From the NCBI RefSeq assembly GCF_022760835.1, contig NZ_JAKTNQ010000023.1, positions 1 through 40,226 of the forward strand: a stretch of DNA of 40,226 bases, in the 5' to 3' direction. This document shows, one piece after another, positions 38,671 to 40,226 of this stretch. The translations under genes were made by a program, and so were the position numbers. Below the pieces are notes generated by a model. That model saw only the letters and a list, made by a program, of their open reading frames with translations. It made no database searches and had not been told where the DNA came from. Position 1 is the stretch's first letter. Every line of letters starts with the position of its first letter. The stretch comes from Thermus altitudinis. GTDB lineage: Bacteria > Deinococcota > Deinococci > Deinococcales > Thermaceae.

Positions 38671-39615
38671 ATGACGGTCCAGGAAGGCCATGTGGAAGAG
38701 CTTCTCCATCGCTTCCACCAAGGGGATGTGCGGGCCTTGGCCCGGGCCCTCACCCTGGTGGAAGCGGGGCACCCTTGGGGCCAGGAGCTCCTTAAGCGCC
38801 TGCGGGGCCAGGCCCGGGCCAAGGTGGTGGGCGTCACGGGAAGCCCTGGGGCCGGCAAGAGCACCCTCACCGACCGCCTGATCCTGGAAGCCCGGAAGCG
38901 GGGGGAGCGGGTGGGGGTTTTGGCCGTGGACCCCTCCAGCCCCTTCACCGGGGGGGCCATCCTGGGGGACCGCATCCGCATGATGCGCCACCACCAGGAC
39001 CCTGGGGTCTACATCCGCTCCCTGGCCTCGAGGGGAGCCCTGGGGGGCCTGGCGGGGGCCACCGTGGCCGCCTTGGCCCTCCTGGAGGCCTTCGGCTTTG
39101 ACCGCATCTTCGTGGAAACCGTGGGGGTGGGCCAAAGCGAGGTGGACATCGCCCGGGTGGCGGATACCACCTTGCTGGTCCTCACCCCGGCGGCGGGGGA
39201 TGCGGTGCAGGCCTTCAAGGCCGGGGTGATGGAGATCGCCGACCTCTTTGCCGTGAACAAGTTTGACCTCCCCGGGGGGGAGAGGATCATCCAGGAGCTG
39301 AAAAGCGCCTTGGAGCTAGCCCCACCCCGCCCCGGGGGCTGGCGCCCCCCCATCTACCCCACGGTGGCGGCCACGGGGGAAGGGGTGGAAGCCCTTTTTG
39401 AGGGCTTGGAAGCCCATTATCAGCACCTCCTGGCCCACGGGCTCCTCGAGGCCCACCGTCTGGAGCGGGCCCGGTTTGAGGTGGAAAGCGTCATCCAGGA
39501 GTGGGGGCGGAAGAGGACCCAAGGCGCAGAGGACCTGGTAGCCAGGGTGGCCCGGGGGGAGCTTTCCCCGGAAGAGGCCGCCTGGGCCCTCCTGGACCCC
39601 AAGGCCCACCCCTAG
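38671..39615 (+). CDS. meaB: MeaB/ArgK-type P-loop GTPase, methylmalonyl-CoA mutase chaperone
   Basis: This 314-residue G protein loads and protects the cobalamin of methylmalonyl-CoA mutase. Motifs in order: GSPGAGKSTLTDRLI (57-71, P-loop), VLAVDPSSPFTGGAILGDRI (switch I), DRIFVETVGVGQSEVDIA (switch II), LVLTPAAGDAVQAFKAGVME and NKFDLPGGE (the NKxD base-recognition motif). The C-terminal dimerisation arm (ARFEVESVIQEWGRKR) is present. No mutase gene is next to it in this window. Its stop codon overlaps the stop of the convergent NUDIX gene within a shared CTAG. Confidence 0.93.
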   Translation: MTVQEGHVEELLHRFHQGDVRALARALTLVEAGHPWGQELLKRLRGQARAKVVGVTGSPGAGKSTLTDRLILEARKRGERVGVLAVDPSSPFTGGAILGDRIRMMRHHQDPGVYIRSLASRGALGGLAGATVAALALLEAFGFDRIFVETVGVGQSEVDIARVADTTLLVLTPAAGDAVQAFKAGVMEIADLFAVNKFDLPGGERIIQELKSALELAPPRPGGWRPPIYPTVAATGEGVEALFEGLEAHYQHLLAHGLLEAHRLERARFEVESVIQEWGRKRTQGAEDLVARVARGELSPEEAAWALLDPKAHP

Positions 39616-40094
39616 GCCTCGGGCCCCGGGGAGGAATCCAGCCGGGAGGGGCGCCAACGGGCCAGGGCCTTGCGCAGCATCTCCCGCTCGTTGGGATAAG
39701 AAAGCCGTTCCAGAGCTTGGGAAACCGGTAGGAAGAAGGCCGCCTCCACCTCGGAAAGCTGAGGCTTGGGCTCGCCTCCCCGGTAGGCCATGAGAAAATA
39801 GTGCACCTCCTTGCTCACCGTAACCGGTTCTCCCCCGTTCCTCACGGTGAAGTAGTAGCGCACCTTACCCAAAGGGGAAAGCACCGCCGCCTCCACCCCG
39901 GTCTCCTCCCGCACCTCCCGCACCGCCGTTTCCGGGTAGCGCTCCCCGGGCTCCACCTGGCCCTTGGGCAGGGTCACCACCCGTCCCCCCTTCAGGGACA
40001 CCACCAACACCTCCGGCCCCCTCCCCCGCAGGACCACGCCCCCGGCGGACACCACCCGTTTCCTGGCCACCCGGACCTGTCGCTTCCTTCGCAC
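39612..40094 (-). CDS. NUDIX hydrolase
   Basis: A 160-residue hydrolase of nucleoside diphosphate-linked compounds. The Nudix box is perfect: G45, E51 and REVREETGV (59-67), following the G-x5-E-x7-R-E-U-x-E-E-x-G-U rule. The start is uncertain. The longest frame begins with a TTG inside the U-tract of the 16S terminator, so the GTG at 40092-40094 just after GGAGGAGGA, or a GTG at about residue 9, is more likely. The substrate cannot be told. It lies directly behind the 16S rRNA terminator and may depend on readthrough or on an undetected promoter. Confidence 0.88.
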   Translation of the reverse strand: MRRKRQVRVARKRVVSAGGVVLRGRGPEVLVVSLKGGRVVTLPKGQVEPGERYPETAVREVREETGVEAAVLSPLGKVRYYFTVRNGGEPVTVSKEVHYFLMAYRGGEPKPQLSEVEAAFFLPVSQALERLSYPNEREMLRKALARWRPSRLDSSPGPEA

Positions 40095-40110
40095 TCCTCC
40101 TCCCGGCAAC

Positions 40111-40134
40111 AAAAAAGGGCGCCCGAAGGCGCCC
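40111..40134 (-). terminator. Intrinsic terminator of the 16S rRNA transcript
   Basis: GGGCGCC (40117-40123), loop CGAA and GGCGCCC (40128-40134); read on the minus strand the stem is followed by TTTTTT (40116 to 40111). It lies about 45 nt past the 16S 3' end. This fits Thermus-type organisms, where 16S is transcribed alone. Confidence 0.9.
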
Positions 40135-40175
40135 CCAAAGGACCTAAAAAAGGGGAGAGCAGGGCCTTGGTTACT

Positions 40176-40226
<51 letters not shown>

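Overview
The window is very GC-rich bacterial DNA, most likely a Thermus chromosome or a close relative. It ends at the right in the 3' end of a 16S rRNA gene on the minus strand, including the anti-Shine-Dalgarno end. A terminator follows that 16S end directly, as expected where 16S is unlinked from 23S. The CRISPR repeats read on the minus strand carry the ATTGCGAC end known from Thermus type III arrays. Several promoters sit so close to the start codon that the mRNA should be leaderless.

Layout. 1-1.3 kb: the tail of a VapC-like PIN toxin, then decayed sequence with a decayed copy of a small gene that recurs intact at 28.1 kb. 1.5-17.5 kb: four consecutive ABC-importer operons. A (minus) and B (plus) diverge from one intergenic region. 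C is glycerol-3-phosphate (Ugp)-like and lacks an ATPase. D has a binding protein, an ATPase and a fused permease. A, B and D belong to the family usually labelled ferric-iron transport. 17.5-30.5 kb: an accessory region. It holds a four-gene operon (a 1683-residue DEDDh exonuclease/DinG-like/RecQ-like fusion, two coiled-coil proteins and an unrecognised 499-residue protein), a six-repeat CRISPR array without cas genes in view, an integrase fragment, a small overlapping two-gene module, and two divergent beta-propeller genes, one broken by an in-frame stop. 30.7-40.2 kb: a chromosomal housekeeping block with tRNA-Val, phoB-phoR-phoU, prfB with a programmed frameshift, murA, a Ser/Thr kinase with a PQQ-like propeller, ridA, a MeaB-type GTPase, a NUDIX gene and the 16S end.

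Two results stand out. First, a direct repeat TGAC-N7-TGAC (11-bp period) lies upstream of phoB and of all four transporter operons. In four of the five cases a TARRST-type -10 follows 10-11 nt later. This looks like a Pho box, making 1.5-17.5 kb a phosphate-starvation regulon for phosphorylated or phosphonate compounds rather than iron uptake. Second, the four-gene helicase/nuclease operon beside the CRISPR array resembles no defence or repair system I can name and is a candidate undescribed system. Functions are from motif reading only; no database search was possible.
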